Below are positions 24,995 to 33,165 of a stretch of DNA of 46,349 bases, piece by piece. The translations under genes were made by a program, and so were the position numbers. The DNA is taken from positions 1 through 46,349 of the forward strand of contig JAJZNX010000037.1 in assembly GCA_021852275.1 (NCBI GenBank). The letters are read 5' to 3'. Source of the DNA: Planctomycetota bacterium. Lineage in GTDB: Bacteria; Planctomycetota; Phycisphaerae; WQYP01. Numbering within the stretch: position 1 is the stretch's first letter; each line of letters opens with the position of its first letter. The notes under the pieces are model-generated. The model had not been told where the DNA came from, did no database searches, and saw nothing but the letters and a program-made list of their open reading frames with translations.

Positions 24995-26752
24995 TCAATG
25001 CGATGGTATCTGGTGATGGAATGGAAGTATTTCCCACAGGGACCATCGGTTGCTCCACCGCTGATAGCCAACCGCCGGAGGATTCCAACTGGCCAGGAGC
25101 TTCCGGCGTATGCCGGGAAGAATGGGCCATCGCTGTTGGCCCAGCAATGCTACGGTTCTATGTTTTCTCCAAGCCTGATGGATCAAGTGAAGTTCATCGT
25201 GCTGCAGCGCTGTTGGTGATGGCCATTTCCAAGTTCCGTCGGCACGTCTATGCCCTACCAAGTCAAGATACCGCCGGGCTTTGAGAGGTTCAGAAATCTG
25301 CGGACCGGAGTGCCGGGCTACCTGCCGCATTTGCCGGACATAGCGGATGGTAAACATTTCCGTGCTGTACAACCGATAGCCTCCCATGCTGGCCAGATCA
25401 TTGTCTACGGGTGTATCGGCAAAAACGACGCTGCCGCGCGGCAGAAACGTGTGCAACGCTTCGGCGGCCTGAATCAGATTTAATTTAGAAGCCGTGGACG
25501 CAACCAGTCGCGGCGCAATATGATACAGGTTGTAACCAGAACCCAGTAACGTAAGCGTTCCCACCGCTACAGCCGTGGCCTGGCGATGGTCTCCCATGGC
25601 TCGGCCCAATAACCACAAGGCGAACATGATAAGAGGGGGCAGCACGTCGATAAAAAATCGCGTGTAGCCGATGTTATCTGGTGCCCAGTAATAAAACAGA
25701 TAAACGGTGGTGCTGGGCACTATCCACAGGGCCAGCACCAGAGCCAGCTTCCAATGGCTCCAGAAAAGCCGCAGTCCTCCGATGATCGCCAGCGGGAAGA
25801 GTAAAAACAGGCCCACATGGGAAATTTGATTCAGAAAAATTCGCCAATTCCCCGGATGCGGCGGCCGGCTCATTGAATTTCCGATGAAATACTGCCATCC
25901 AAAGCCGTTTTGCTCATGACAGAAGCTGTATGCTGTTCGCCACGGTTCGCCAAAAGCCTGCCAGTTAAACCCGGCGAGAATGGTTACCGGCAGACTAAAG
26001 GCGGCCACTACGAGCAGACACTGCCATACCGGCCGCTCGCGATCCAGAAGTTGCCAAAGCGCCACTGCCAGAAGCGGAAAGAGCCATAAGAATTCGGTAT
26101 AACGTATCCAGCAGCAGAACCCCAATACGGCACCGGCCAGTACGCCGCGCCACAGGCTGCCTTTGCGCCACCATGTTAACAGCAACCAGAATCCCAGCAC
26201 GGTAGCCAATAACGCTGCCCCATGGGAATCACCGTAGTTGGCGAAAAAAAGCACCAGCGGATTGCACGCCAGCCATATGACGCCCATCAAGGATAGAAAA
26301 CTTCCGACCATGGTGCGGAAAAGAAAGAAACTGATCCAGCACGCCAAGACCGTTGCAACGGGGTCCAGCAGATACATGTCTCTGGCATGTCCTCCCACCA
26401 TCCACCCGATAGCCGCCAGTATGCTCACCCCCGGTGGATATTTGGGGTAAATGCGTCCATTTGGAACCTGGACTTCGTTTTTACCAATAAATTGCCATGG
26501 ATTATGCGGTGTAAAATACAACCGGTGGTGTTCCACCAGCATCCGTGCAGCCACATCATAACCATTTTGGTCCGGGCCTTGATGGGCCGGTACGTAGAAG
26601 ATCGCCAGTGCGCCGGCAAACAGGCCCACCACGATCGCCAGCAGTGGATAGACCAGCCAGTCATGGGGATGATGTTTACGTTGTACGGGCCAGGCGATCT
26701 TGGCCAGATAAGGCTGGTCTTGGTCGGCTTGAACCCTGGGGATGTGAGTCAT
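24995..26752 (-). CDS. Polytopic GT-C glycosyltransferase family 39-like protein
   Basis: 585 residues. A cytoplasmic head of about 30 residues is followed by a first membrane helix (YPLLAIVVGLFAGALAIFYV) and then the acidic GT-C loop HQGPDQNGYDVAARML (around residues 56-72), where D and N are placed as in dolichyl/undecaprenyl-phosphate sugar transferases. KYPPGVSILAAIG and at least eight further helices follow. The C-terminal 150 residues are soluble (LPRGSVVFADTPVDNDLASMGGYRLYS). It probably moves a sugar from a lipid carrier to a protein, lipid or glycan outside the membrane. Donor and acceptor are unknown. Same strand as pssA, 274 bases upstream. Confidence 0.75.
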   Translation of the reverse strand: MTHIPRVQADQDQPYLAKIAWPVQRKHHPHDWLVYPLLAIVVGLFAGALAIFYVPAHQGPDQNGYDVAARMLVEHHRLYFTPHNPWQFIGKNEVQVPNGRIYPKYPPGVSILAAIGWMVGGHARDMYLLDPVATVLACWISFFLFRTMVGSFLSLMGVIWLACNPLVLFFANYGDSHGAALLATVLGFWLLLTWWRKGSLWRGVLAGAVLGFCCWIRYTEFLWLFPLLAVALWQLLDRERPVWQCLLVVAAFSLPVTILAGFNWQAFGEPWRTAYSFCHEQNGFGWQYFIGNSMSRPPHPGNWRIFLNQISHVGLFLLFPLAIIGGLRLFWSHWKLALVLALWIVPSTTVYLFYYWAPDNIGYTRFFIDVLPPLIMFALWLLGRAMGDHRQATAVAVGTLTLLGSGYNLYHIAPRLVASTASKLNLIQAAEALHTFLPRGSVVFADTPVDNDLASMGGYRLYSTEMFTIRYVRQMRQVARHSGPQISEPLKARRYLDLVGHRRADGTWKWPSPTALQHDELHLIHQAWRKHRTVALLGQQRWPILPGIRRKLLASWNPPAVGYQRWSNRWSLWEILPFHHQIPSH

Positions 26753-27075
26753 GTATTGAATCCGATAGCCAAAACAGGATCAAACTTGTCTGTTGGATCA
26801 ACGATGCTGTTTGCCGCTTGTTGCAAGGTTTTGCGGCGAAAGCAGTGGATTAGTCCGATGGGGTTGACGGAGTCTGCAGCTCCTTAGCCTGCCGATAGCC
26901 GCACCGGCCAGGAACACTTCCGAACCCAAATGCTGAAGAGATGTAGGCACGGGTTGTAATGGGCCGGACGATATATTTCCTTGTGGTCAATATTGAGTGT
27001 TCATGTAAACTATTTCTGGGATGCAGCGTTAAAGGTTCTGCGTCGGCGGATGAAGTTGCCAGAGGAGATTCTCAC
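26753..27075. other. Divergent intergenic region, GT39-like / Old Yellow Enzyme
   Basis: 323 bases with no convincing gene. It should carry promoters for both flanking genes. I see no promoter near consensus, only AT-rich stretches near 26985-27015, and the ribosome-binding site AGAGGAG at 27061-27067 for the rightward gene. Confidence 0.4.
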
Positions 27076-28218
27076 ATGGTAAGCAATCATCTTTTTTCCA
27101 TGTATCAGCTCGGCCCCATCGCATTGGCGAATCGCATTGTGGTGGCCCCGATGTGTCAGTATTCCGCTGTGGATGGGGTAGCTACCGACTGGCACCTTCA
27201 GCACCTGATGCAGCTTGGTTATTCCGGGGCGGGTTTGGTGATGGTGGAAGCTACCGCGGTACAGCGCCACGGACGAATTACCCATGGCTGCCTGGGTTTG
27301 TATAACGATGATTGTCAAATAGCTTTGAGCCGGGCGATAGCCAGTGCCCGTCGTTGGGCCGGGCCGACCAGGTTTGGTATTCAACTTGCCCATGCGGGGC
27401 GCAAAGGCTCCTGCAATGTACCGTGGCAAAGCCATGGCCATCCGCTGGCCGCAGATGAAGACCCGTGGCCCACGGTAAGCGCGTCGGCCATTCCATTTGC
27501 CCCGGATTGGCCGGTTCCGCAGGAACTCAATAAGGCTGGTATCCGGGCAATTATTGAAGCATATGTGGCGGCAGCCCGGCGGGCGGTGCAGATTGGGTTC
27601 GACGTCATTGAAGTGCATGGTACACATGGATATCTGGGTCATCAATTTCTGTCGCCATTGTCCAACCACCGCACGGATGAATATGGCGGCAGCCTGGAAA
27701 ACCGCATGCGCTTTGTGCTGGAACTTGCTGCAAGCGTGCGAGCTGCACTTTCCGATTCCGTGGCTCTGGGTGTACGTATTACCGGTACGGATTGGGTGGA
27801 AGGAGGCTGGGGTCTGAAGGATGCGGTGGTGCTGGCACGATCACTCAAGGCCATCGGAGTACATTATGTGTGTGTATCATCAGGAGGTCTGGTCCCACAT
27901 GCAAAAATTCCCGTCGGGCCGGATTACCAAGTTCCACTGGCCGCTAAAGTGAAAAGGGAAACGGGCATCGCCACCCGCGCCGTGGGCATGATCTGGACGC
28001 CGCAGCGGGCGGAACAAATTATTGCCGCGGGCGATGCGGATCTGATTGCCATGGCCCGGGCCTTTCTGGATAACCCACGATGGGCCTGGCACGCCGCCGA
28101 TGAGCTTGGCGCAACCATCCCCTGTCCACCGCAGTATCAGCGGGCTCGTGCGGATTTATGGCCGCCGGCCCGCCGACAGATCGCAAAGCCGACGATCGGT
28201 GGGCCTCAGGCTCGCTGA
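27076..28218 (+). CDS. NADH:flavin oxidoreductase (Old Yellow Enzyme, YqjM/XenA-like)
   Basis: 380 residues from the ATG at 27076, with AGAGGAG eight bases upstream. The open frame runs back to 26959 but that part lacks family similarity. The FMN-binding TIM barrel is shown by NRIVVAPMCQYSA (C27 is the redox-tuning cysteine of the YqjM class), ATDWHLQHL, EATAVQRHGRIT, IQLAHAGRKGS, FDVIEVHGTHGYLGHQFLSPLSN and DEYGGSLENRMRF. HGTH replaces the more usual HAAH, leaving the substrate-binding His pair spaced as expected. It reduces activated C=C bonds using NAD(P)H. The 3' end overlaps the convergent helicase gene by 13 bases. Confidence 0.9.
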   Translation: MVSNHLFSMYQLGPIALANRIVVAPMCQYSAVDGVATDWHLQHLMQLGYSGAGLVMVEATAVQRHGRITHGCLGLYNDDCQIALSRAIASARRWAGPTRFGIQLAHAGRKGSCNVPWQSHGHPLAADEDPWPTVSASAIPFAPDWPVPQELNKAGIRAIIEAYVAAARRAVQIGFDVIEVHGTHGYLGHQFLSPLSNHRTDEYGGSLENRMRFVLELAASVRAALSDSVALGVRITGTDWVEGGWGLKDAVVLARSLKAIGVHYVCVSSGGLVPHAKIPVGPDYQVPLAAKVKRETGIATRAVGMIWTPQRAEQIIAAGDADLIAMARAFLDNPRWAWHAADELGATIPCPPQYQRARADLWPPARRQIAKPTIGGPQAR

Positions 28219-30275
28219 CTTAAAAGCAAGTCAAGACTGGACTGGATTTCCAATACCAGTCCCTGACGGCCGGCGGCCAGAATTTCCAGGTATTCCATCG
28301 CCCGCGTACAGCCTACGTAAAAAGCCGCCCGGCCCTTTACGTGAGTGGGAAAGGTGTCAGCCGAAACCAGCAGTACGCACGGGGCCTCAAATCCCTTGGC
28401 ACTGGCGACGGTGGAAATTGAAAGGTTACCAGGGCATCCAATCAGCTCGTCACGATCTTCTATGGACAGGTGAATCCTGCCGAAACGGTCAGAGCCGATC
28501 GACCGGAGGATATGTGCGATTTCTTTGACCCTCTGCACGCTGTGGGCCAGCACGAGAACGTCCTGCGGCCGCACCTGTTCCTGAATGATCAGATATTCCA
28601 GGCGACTGACAAGCAAGGCATCTTCTGCCGGCCGGTTCTCGACCACCCATAGCTTGGGGGCGATTCCCGGACGACTTGCGAAATGAATGCGGTATGCGCT
28701 TCCCACACGGCTGACCAATTGGCGATGCGTGAGGAGTTGCAAGTCGGCAAAATCGCCCGGAGGAACTTCCGCGCCGGCCCGTGCATGCGAGCCAAACAAA
28801 ATATTGAAAGCTGCTTCGAGAATGGAGCGGGTGTTGCGAAAACACTCTGTCATCACCGCCGAACGACCGCCGCGAACGTTAATTCCCAGTGAACTCCAGT
28901 TGGGACGTCTGCGGCCATAGAGATTCTGGGCGTCGTCATAAAAGACGTACAAATCCGGCTCAGCACCCGGCTCGCAACGGCAAAGCGTCCGCAGCACACG
29001 GAACTCGTCCTCGTGAAAGTCCTGACCTTCATCCACATACACGGCATCGTAGGACAGTTTTTCGACCATATCCGGCACGCGGCGACGGGCATCTTCCAGG
29101 TCCGCAAGGTATACGCCGGCCCGCTGTGCGGCATCCCCGTCCTCGATTTTCTGGTATCTGCACAGGCCTTGTTGCGACAGGCTGAACATGAGCGGGTTAA
29201 AAGCGGTTACATGCACGCACCCATCAGGGAGTGTGTCTCCAGTACGCTGGCGGAAAGCCATCTGTAGTTTCCGCTTTAGAAATGGGACCAGAGTACGGTT
29301 AAAACAAACCACCAGAAATCGAGGTGTCTGGACCGGATCCTGCCATAAAATCGGTTCCTTACCCAGATGGCGTACGATGCGGCGAGCCAGATTGCTCACC
29401 AGAACAACGGACTTTCCGCTGCCGGCGACTCCACGAACCAGCCGTGGTCCGCCACTCCAATTCTGGCAGGCCAGCCGTTGCTGTTCGTCGGAAAGCACTT
29501 TGAAGGCGTCGACATTGGCGTCGCAAAGCTCCCCGAGCGTTCCTTGTCGCACGTGCCGCTTCGCCCGTGTACTGGGCGGCTGGGCCAGAGCCGTGCTATC
29601 GCCAAAGGCCTGTAGCACAGCCTGTACCTGTTGCAGGGAAAAAGTCTTAAAAAAGTTACTGGATGGGCGCAGTGCCGATGCGCCAAGCCGGCGCTGAAGG
29701 GGAGCCTCCAGAAGGTCGTCGGCGAAGAGAAACTCCGGTGGGCAAAATCCATTTTCGCCCCACCGCCGCTTCCAGGCAGACTGTTCAATAGCCGGAAAGG
29801 CCACCCAATACTTAAAAGGAATTTGCAATTCGTCGCTATAAGAATTGCGGACTGCATCACGAACATCGAACATGGCATTACGAACCTGCAGGATTGGATT
29901 TTTCTTGTCTACGTATTGGCCATACCGGAAATGACAGATTCCACCGGCCTCGATTTGCAGGATGTTGTCGAGGCTTAGCCCTTTAACCTCTATCAGATGC
30001 ACGCCGATGACCGGATCCACAATTACCAGATCGGGAGGGCGAGTTGTCTTGTGGGCCAGGCTCGGTTCACAGAGCAGCACGGATTCAGTAAAGTTAACGG
30101 CCCGAACTACGGCGGCCAGCACACAGCGGTGTCCCACGGTAGCGGCTTGTTCCCAGCCGATTACCTTGCATTTGGCATGCTGCACCAGTTTGCACACCTG
30201 TAACTCATCCATCTCGTTCAACCATAAGAGGCAAGTCCGACCTTTGATTGAGTCAGCGTGATTGACGCCATCCAT
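28206..30275 (-). CDS. NERD-domain UvrD/Rep-like superfamily 1 DNA helicase
   Basis: About 689 residues from the ATG at 30275; the frame stays open to 30437, and a start at 30212 is also possible. An N-terminal NERD nuclease-like domain carries PDLVIVD with EVKG (residues 96-99), the D...ExK arrangement of PD-(D/E)XK nucleases. The helicase part has Walker A GVAGSGKS (282-289), Walker B VDEGQD (414-419), TECFRNTRSI, ASAKGFEA (627-631) and the motif VI VGCTRAME (654-661). NERD-helicases are found in DNA repair and in phage-defence loci. It lies just outside the 112-bp direct repeat that bounds the AlbA_2-ParA pair. Confidence 0.85.
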   Translation of the reverse strand: MDGVNHADSIKGRTCLLWLNEMDELQVCKLVQHAKCKVIGWEQAATVGHRCVLAAVVRAVNFTESVLLCEPSLAHKTTRPPDLVIVDPVIGVHLIEVKGLSLDNILQIEAGGICHFRYGQYVDKKNPILQVRNAMFDVRDAVRNSYSDELQIPFKYWVAFPAIEQSAWKRRWGENGFCPPEFLFADDLLEAPLQRRLGASALRPSSNFFKTFSLQQVQAVLQAFGDSTALAQPPSTRAKRHVRQGTLGELCDANVDAFKVLSDEQQRLACQNWSGGPRLVRGVAGSGKSVVLVSNLARRIVRHLGKEPILWQDPVQTPRFLVVCFNRTLVPFLKRKLQMAFRQRTGDTLPDGCVHVTAFNPLMFSLSQQGLCRYQKIEDGDAAQRAGVYLADLEDARRRVPDMVEKLSYDAVYVDEGQDFHEDEFRVLRTLCRCEPGAEPDLYVFYDDAQNLYGRRRPNWSSLGINVRGGRSAVMTECFRNTRSILEAAFNILFGSHARAGAEVPPGDFADLQLLTHRQLVSRVGSAYRIHFASRPGIAPKLWVVENRPAEDALLVSRLEYLIIQEQVRPQDVLVLAHSVQRVKEIAHILRSIGSDRFGRIHLSIEDRDELIGCPGNLSISTVASAKGFEAPCVLLVSADTFPTHVKGRAAFYVGCTRAMEYLEILAAGRQGLVLEIQSSLDLLLSQRA

Positions 30276-30463
30276 TATGCGCCACAAGATTCTTGTTGCA
30301 AGCACAGAAGAGTAGACCAAAGCCGCCTGATTGCCGGTGGATTTTCTGTCCGGCCGCCCATTCGCAGGTCCATGGATTGATTCCAGGGATGTTGCTGCCA
30401 AGCGGCTCCATGGTGCGACATTGACTCTGTTGCGCAACTACTATCAGCCTCGTCCCACATTAT

Positions 30464-30575
30464 GGCACAGATTTTGGCAGGCTATTTTTGTAATATCGGC
30501 AGCAGTCGGTCGGGAATTTGCAGGATAATCAAAGCCATGGCGGTGCCGTAACACTGACCCGGCGTGGCTTGCCAA
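30464..30575 (+). repeat. 112-bp perfect direct repeat, left copy
   Basis: Identical base for base to 33054-33165. In the right copy, the repeat is the last 94 bases of the repeat-protein gene (33072-34145, minus strand), including the stop codon, plus 18 bases beyond it. Beyond the repeat, similarity continues for about 75 bases at roughly 60 percent identity (to about 30650) and then ends. The other side diverges at once (TAT versus TCC before GGCACAG). Confidence 0.95.
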
Positions 30576-30664
30576 CTGCCATTAACGTTTTGTCGGGTTG
30601 AAAGTGCTTTTTGTATCGCCGGGCACCATGTGCTATGCCGGTAGTCGCCCACACCAAGTGGCAC
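30482..30664 (-). pseudogene. Remnant of the 3' end of a squalene-cyclase-like repeat gene
   Basis: The frame encodes WCPAIQKALSTRQ, then WQATPGQCYGTAM and the C-terminus LLPILQK, matching the last 48 or so residues of the intact gene at 33072-34145, with the last 31 codons identical in DNA. The remaining 300 residues of the protein are absent: before the matching part there are only about a dozen unrelated codons. It is either the relic of a tandem paralogue or the copy of the target gene end left by integration of the intervening segment. Confidence 0.8.
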
Positions 30665-30763
30665 GGCACGACACTCGTGGGCAGGCTTACTCTATGACGG
30701 ACAATGCCGGAGTATCCACCGGTTACTCGGTGCGTGCCGGAAGCCGCTTGACCGATTATCCTG

Positions 30764-30769
30764 TATAAT
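30764..30769 (+). promoter_or_regulatory. Perfect -10 hexamer upstream of the AlbA_2-parA operon
   Basis: TATAAT at 30764-30769. No good -35 lies at 16-18 bases; TTGACC at 30748-30753 is only 10 bases away and cannot pair with it in a standard promoter. Transcription would start near 30776, leaving about 50 bases before the preferred ATG at 30827, or a leaderless mRNA if ATG 30776 is used. Confidence 0.35.
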
Positions 30770-30826
30770 GTGGCAATGATTGAACGTGTCCAACGCAAGT
30801 TAGATGCGAAGCAGGCAAAGGTGTCT

Positions 30827-32026
30827 ATGGTTTTAGGCCAAGGTGAACTTGAAAGTCTGATAGCACGGAAGGAATCAGACCGTGTGGAGTTGAAGCGGGA
30901 TATTTCCAACATGGACAGTATCCGCAAAGCGGTTTGTGCGTTTGCCAACGATATCCCAAACCACCAAAAGCCCGGCGTGATTATCATCGGTGTAGAGGAT
31001 GATGGGCAACCGGCCAATCTGGATATCACAGATGCACTGTTGCGGACTCTCTCCGATATCGCAACGGACGGCAACATTTTGCCACTACCGCAATTGACGG
31101 TTCAAAAGGAATCACTTCATGGCAGGGAAGTCGCGATTATCCATGTGGAACCGGCTGAAGCTCCGCCAGTGAGGTATCGCGGCTCGGTGTGGGTCCGCAT
31201 CGGTCCGCGGCTGGCCATTGCATCGCAGCAGCAAGAACACCATCTGGCGGAGAAGCGTCGTTCCAGGGATATGCCGTTTGATCTACACCCGGCCGACCAC
31301 GCAGACCTCGACGATCTGGACACAGATCTCTTCACCAGGGTGTATTTGCCGCAGGCGGTTTCGCCGGAGGCACTCGCTGAAAACCACCGGTCAATGGCCG
31401 AGCAACTCGTCTCTTTACGACTGGCCTGTAACGGAAAAGTGTTTCGCCCTACCAATAATGGTATTTTAGTGCTGGGCAAGGAACCCACCGATCATATACC
31501 CGCCGCCTACATTCAGTTTGTCCGGATTGCAGGCCGGGAAATCGGGAATCCAATTTCAGATTCCAAAGAAATTCGCGGACCGCTGCCGAGATTGCTCAAC
31601 ACTCTTGATGAGCTTTTAAAAATCAATATTCGGGCCCCCATCGATTTTACTTCCGCCGACCGGGAAATACGACGGCCTGATTATCCGCTGGTGGCACTGC
31701 AACAAATAGCCCGAAATGCGGTGATGCACCGAAGTTACCATGGCACCAACGCTCCGATCCGGATTACCTGGTTTGCCAACCGGGTGGAGATCCAAAATCC
31801 CGGCGGCCCATTTGGCCGCGTGACCAGGGAGAATTTTGGCCGCCCTGGTGCCAGCGATTATCGGAACAGCTATCTTGCGGAGGCCATGAAGCACCTCGGC
31901 TACGTGCAGCGTTTTGGCTTCGGCATCATTCAGGCACGGCAGGAAATGGAAAAGAACGGCAATCCCCCGCCGGAATTTCAAGTTGAAGAATCTTACGTGG
32001 GTGTGATTCTAAGGCAGCGAGCATGA
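30827..32026 (+). CDS. AlbA_2 (Schlafen-type) DNA-binding domain and GHKL ATPase protein
   Basis: 399 residues from the ATG at 30827 (AAAGGTG just upstream); starts at 30770 (GTG) and 30776 (ATG) are also open. N-terminal AlbA_2 domain: ESDRVELKRD (16-23 core ExxxxELK), VCAFAND, then GVIIIGVEDDGQ (51-61). VRYRGSVWVRIG follows. The C-terminal half is a HATPase_c_4/RecG-like GHKL domain: ARNAVMHRSY (N box, 295-304), VEIQNPGG (320-327, G1 box) and YVQRFGFGI (G2 box). Such proteins occur in transcription control, mobile elements and defence loci; this one's partner is ParA, whose ATG overlaps its TGA. Confidence 0.83.
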   Translation: MVLGQGELESLIARKESDRVELKRDISNMDSIRKAVCAFANDIPNHQKPGVIIIGVEDDGQPANLDITDALLRTLSDIATDGNILPLPQLTVQKESLHGREVAIIHVEPAEAPPVRYRGSVWVRIGPRLAIASQQQEHHLAEKRRSRDMPFDLHPADHADLDDLDTDLFTRVYLPQAVSPEALAENHRSMAEQLVSLRLACNGKVFRPTNNGILVLGKEPTDHIPAAYIQFVRIAGREIGNPISDSKEIRGPLPRLLNTLDELLKINIRAPIDFTSADREIRRPDYPLVALQQIARNAVMHRSYHGTNAPIRITWFANRVEIQNPGGPFGRVTRENFGRPGASDYRNSYLAEAMKHLGYVQRFGFGIIQARQEMEKNGNPPPEFQVEESYVGVILRQRA

Positions 32027-33027
32027 CTATTCCGGTGATCGCTTTTTTTAACAACAAGGGAGGCGTTGGTAAGACCTCTCTGGTGTACCATCTCTCGTGG
32101 ATGTTCTCCGACTCGGGTCTTAAAGTGTTGGCGGCGGATCTGGATCCTCAGAGCAACCTCACTGCGGCTTTCCTGGATGAAGAAAAGCTTGCCCAGACTC
32201 TTTGGTGCGGTGGAAGCATCGCGACAATTCATCAGTGCCTGGTCCCGCTGATTACAGGAACAGGCGATGTGGCAGACCTGGAATACCAGATTATCGCCGA
32301 TGATCTGGCTCTGGTGCCCGGCGATATGAGGCTTGCAGGTTTTGAGGAAGAACTTTCACAGGACTGGCCGAAGTGTCTGGACGGCAGAGAAAGATCGTTT
32401 CGCGTGGAGTCGGCCCTTTGGCGAATTACCCAGAATGCGGCGCGGCATTTTGCAGCAAAGGTCATTATTGTGGACCTGGGCCCCAATCTGGGGGCGATCA
32501 ATCGTGCGGCATTAATTGGAGCCGATTTTGTCGTCATACCGCTGGGACCGGATCTTTTTTCCCTCCAGGGACTGGAAAACCTCGGTCCGGCCCTTCGCCA
32601 ATGGCGCGGGGAATGGAAAGATCGGTTGGCCAGGCAGCCACGGGAGGCCATTGAGTTGCCGCGGGGTATTATTAAGACAACAGGATATATATTCATACGT
32701 AATAGTATTCGGCTGGATCGGCCGGCGAAGGCATTTGACCGCTGGATTGCGAAGATTCCCGCCACGTACGCCAAGAGTGTTTTAGAGCGGGACCAACCGG
32801 CAACATTAACCATTGATAATGACCCCAACTGTATTGCCAGGCTGAAAGATTACCGCAGCCTGATGCCATTGGCACAGGAAGCGCGGAAACCCATTTTTCA
32901 TCTCACCCCCGCAGATGGTGCCTTGGGTGCTCATACGCAGGCAGTAAGCAATGCGCGAGACGATTTCAAAACACTGGCAGCGGAAATCGCCCGCCGAGCC
33001 AGGCTGCCGGACCGTTTGCAGGAATGA
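32023..33027 (+). CDS. Orphan ParA-family ATPase
   Basis: 334 residues; its ATG overlaps the preceding stop (ATGA), so the two proteins are translationally coupled. The deviant Walker A is FFNNKGGVGKTSL (K12-S19, with the signature lysine of ParA/MinD), followed by AADLDPQSNLTA (switch I region, D40), and VIIVDLGPNLGAINRAAL (Walker B). VIPLGPDLFSLQGL is typical of plasmid/chromosome ParA-like proteins. There is no N-terminal helix-turn-helix and no parB gene next to it, so ordinary DNA segregation is unlikely unless the AlbA_2 protein serves as the DNA-binding partner. The stop lies 27 bases before the right direct repeat. Confidence 0.85.
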   Translation: MTIPVIAFFNNKGGVGKTSLVYHLSWMFSDSGLKVLAADLDPQSNLTAAFLDEEKLAQTLWCGGSIATIHQCLVPLITGTGDVADLEYQIIADDLALVPGDMRLAGFEEELSQDWPKCLDGRERSFRVESALWRITQNAARHFAAKVIIVDLGPNLGAINRAALIGADFVVIPLGPDLFSLQGLENLGPALRQWRGEWKDRLARQPREAIELPRGIIKTTGYIFIRNSIRLDRPAKAFDRWIAKIPATYAKSVLERDQPATLTIDNDPNCIARLKDYRSLMPLAQEARKPIFHLTPADGALGAHTQAVSNARDDFKTLAAEIARRARLPDRLQE

Positions 33028-33053
33028 CTCTGCTGCTAAATCACGATAAATCC

Positions 33054-33165
33054 GGCACAGATTTTGGCAGGCTATTTTTGTAATATCGGCAGCAGTCGGT
33101 CGGGAATTTGCAGGATAATCAAAGCCATGGCGGTGCCGTAACACTGACCCGGCGTGGCTTGCCAA
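33054..33165 (+). repeat. 112-bp perfect direct repeat, right copy
   Basis: Second copy of 30464-30575. This copy is the intact 3' end of the repeat-protein gene. The two copies bracket 2,478 bases that contain exactly the AlbA_2 and parA genes. Confidence 0.95.

Larger units (their letters stand above)
30276..30826. other. Intergenic region holding gene remnant and left direct repeat
   Basis: 551 bases between the helicase start and the AlbA_2 gene. It contains the left 112-bp direct repeat (30464-30575), a remnant of the repeat-protein gene (30482-30664), and a perfect TATAAT at 30764-30769 that could drive the AlbA_2-parA operon. No separate gene is seen. Confidence 0.5.

Noticed and set aside
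26959-27075. N-terminal extension of the Old Yellow Enzyme frame
   Set aside because: No family similarity, and a good ribosome-binding site supports the ATG at 27076.
30748-30769. TTGACC with TATAAT as a standard promoter for the AlbA_2 gene
   Set aside because: The spacer is only 10 bases; the two hexamers cannot be used together.
30464-33165. The 112-bp repeats as insertion-sequence or transposon ends
   Set aside because: They are direct, correspond to a host gene 3' end, and enclose no transposase; integration or gene duplication explains them better.
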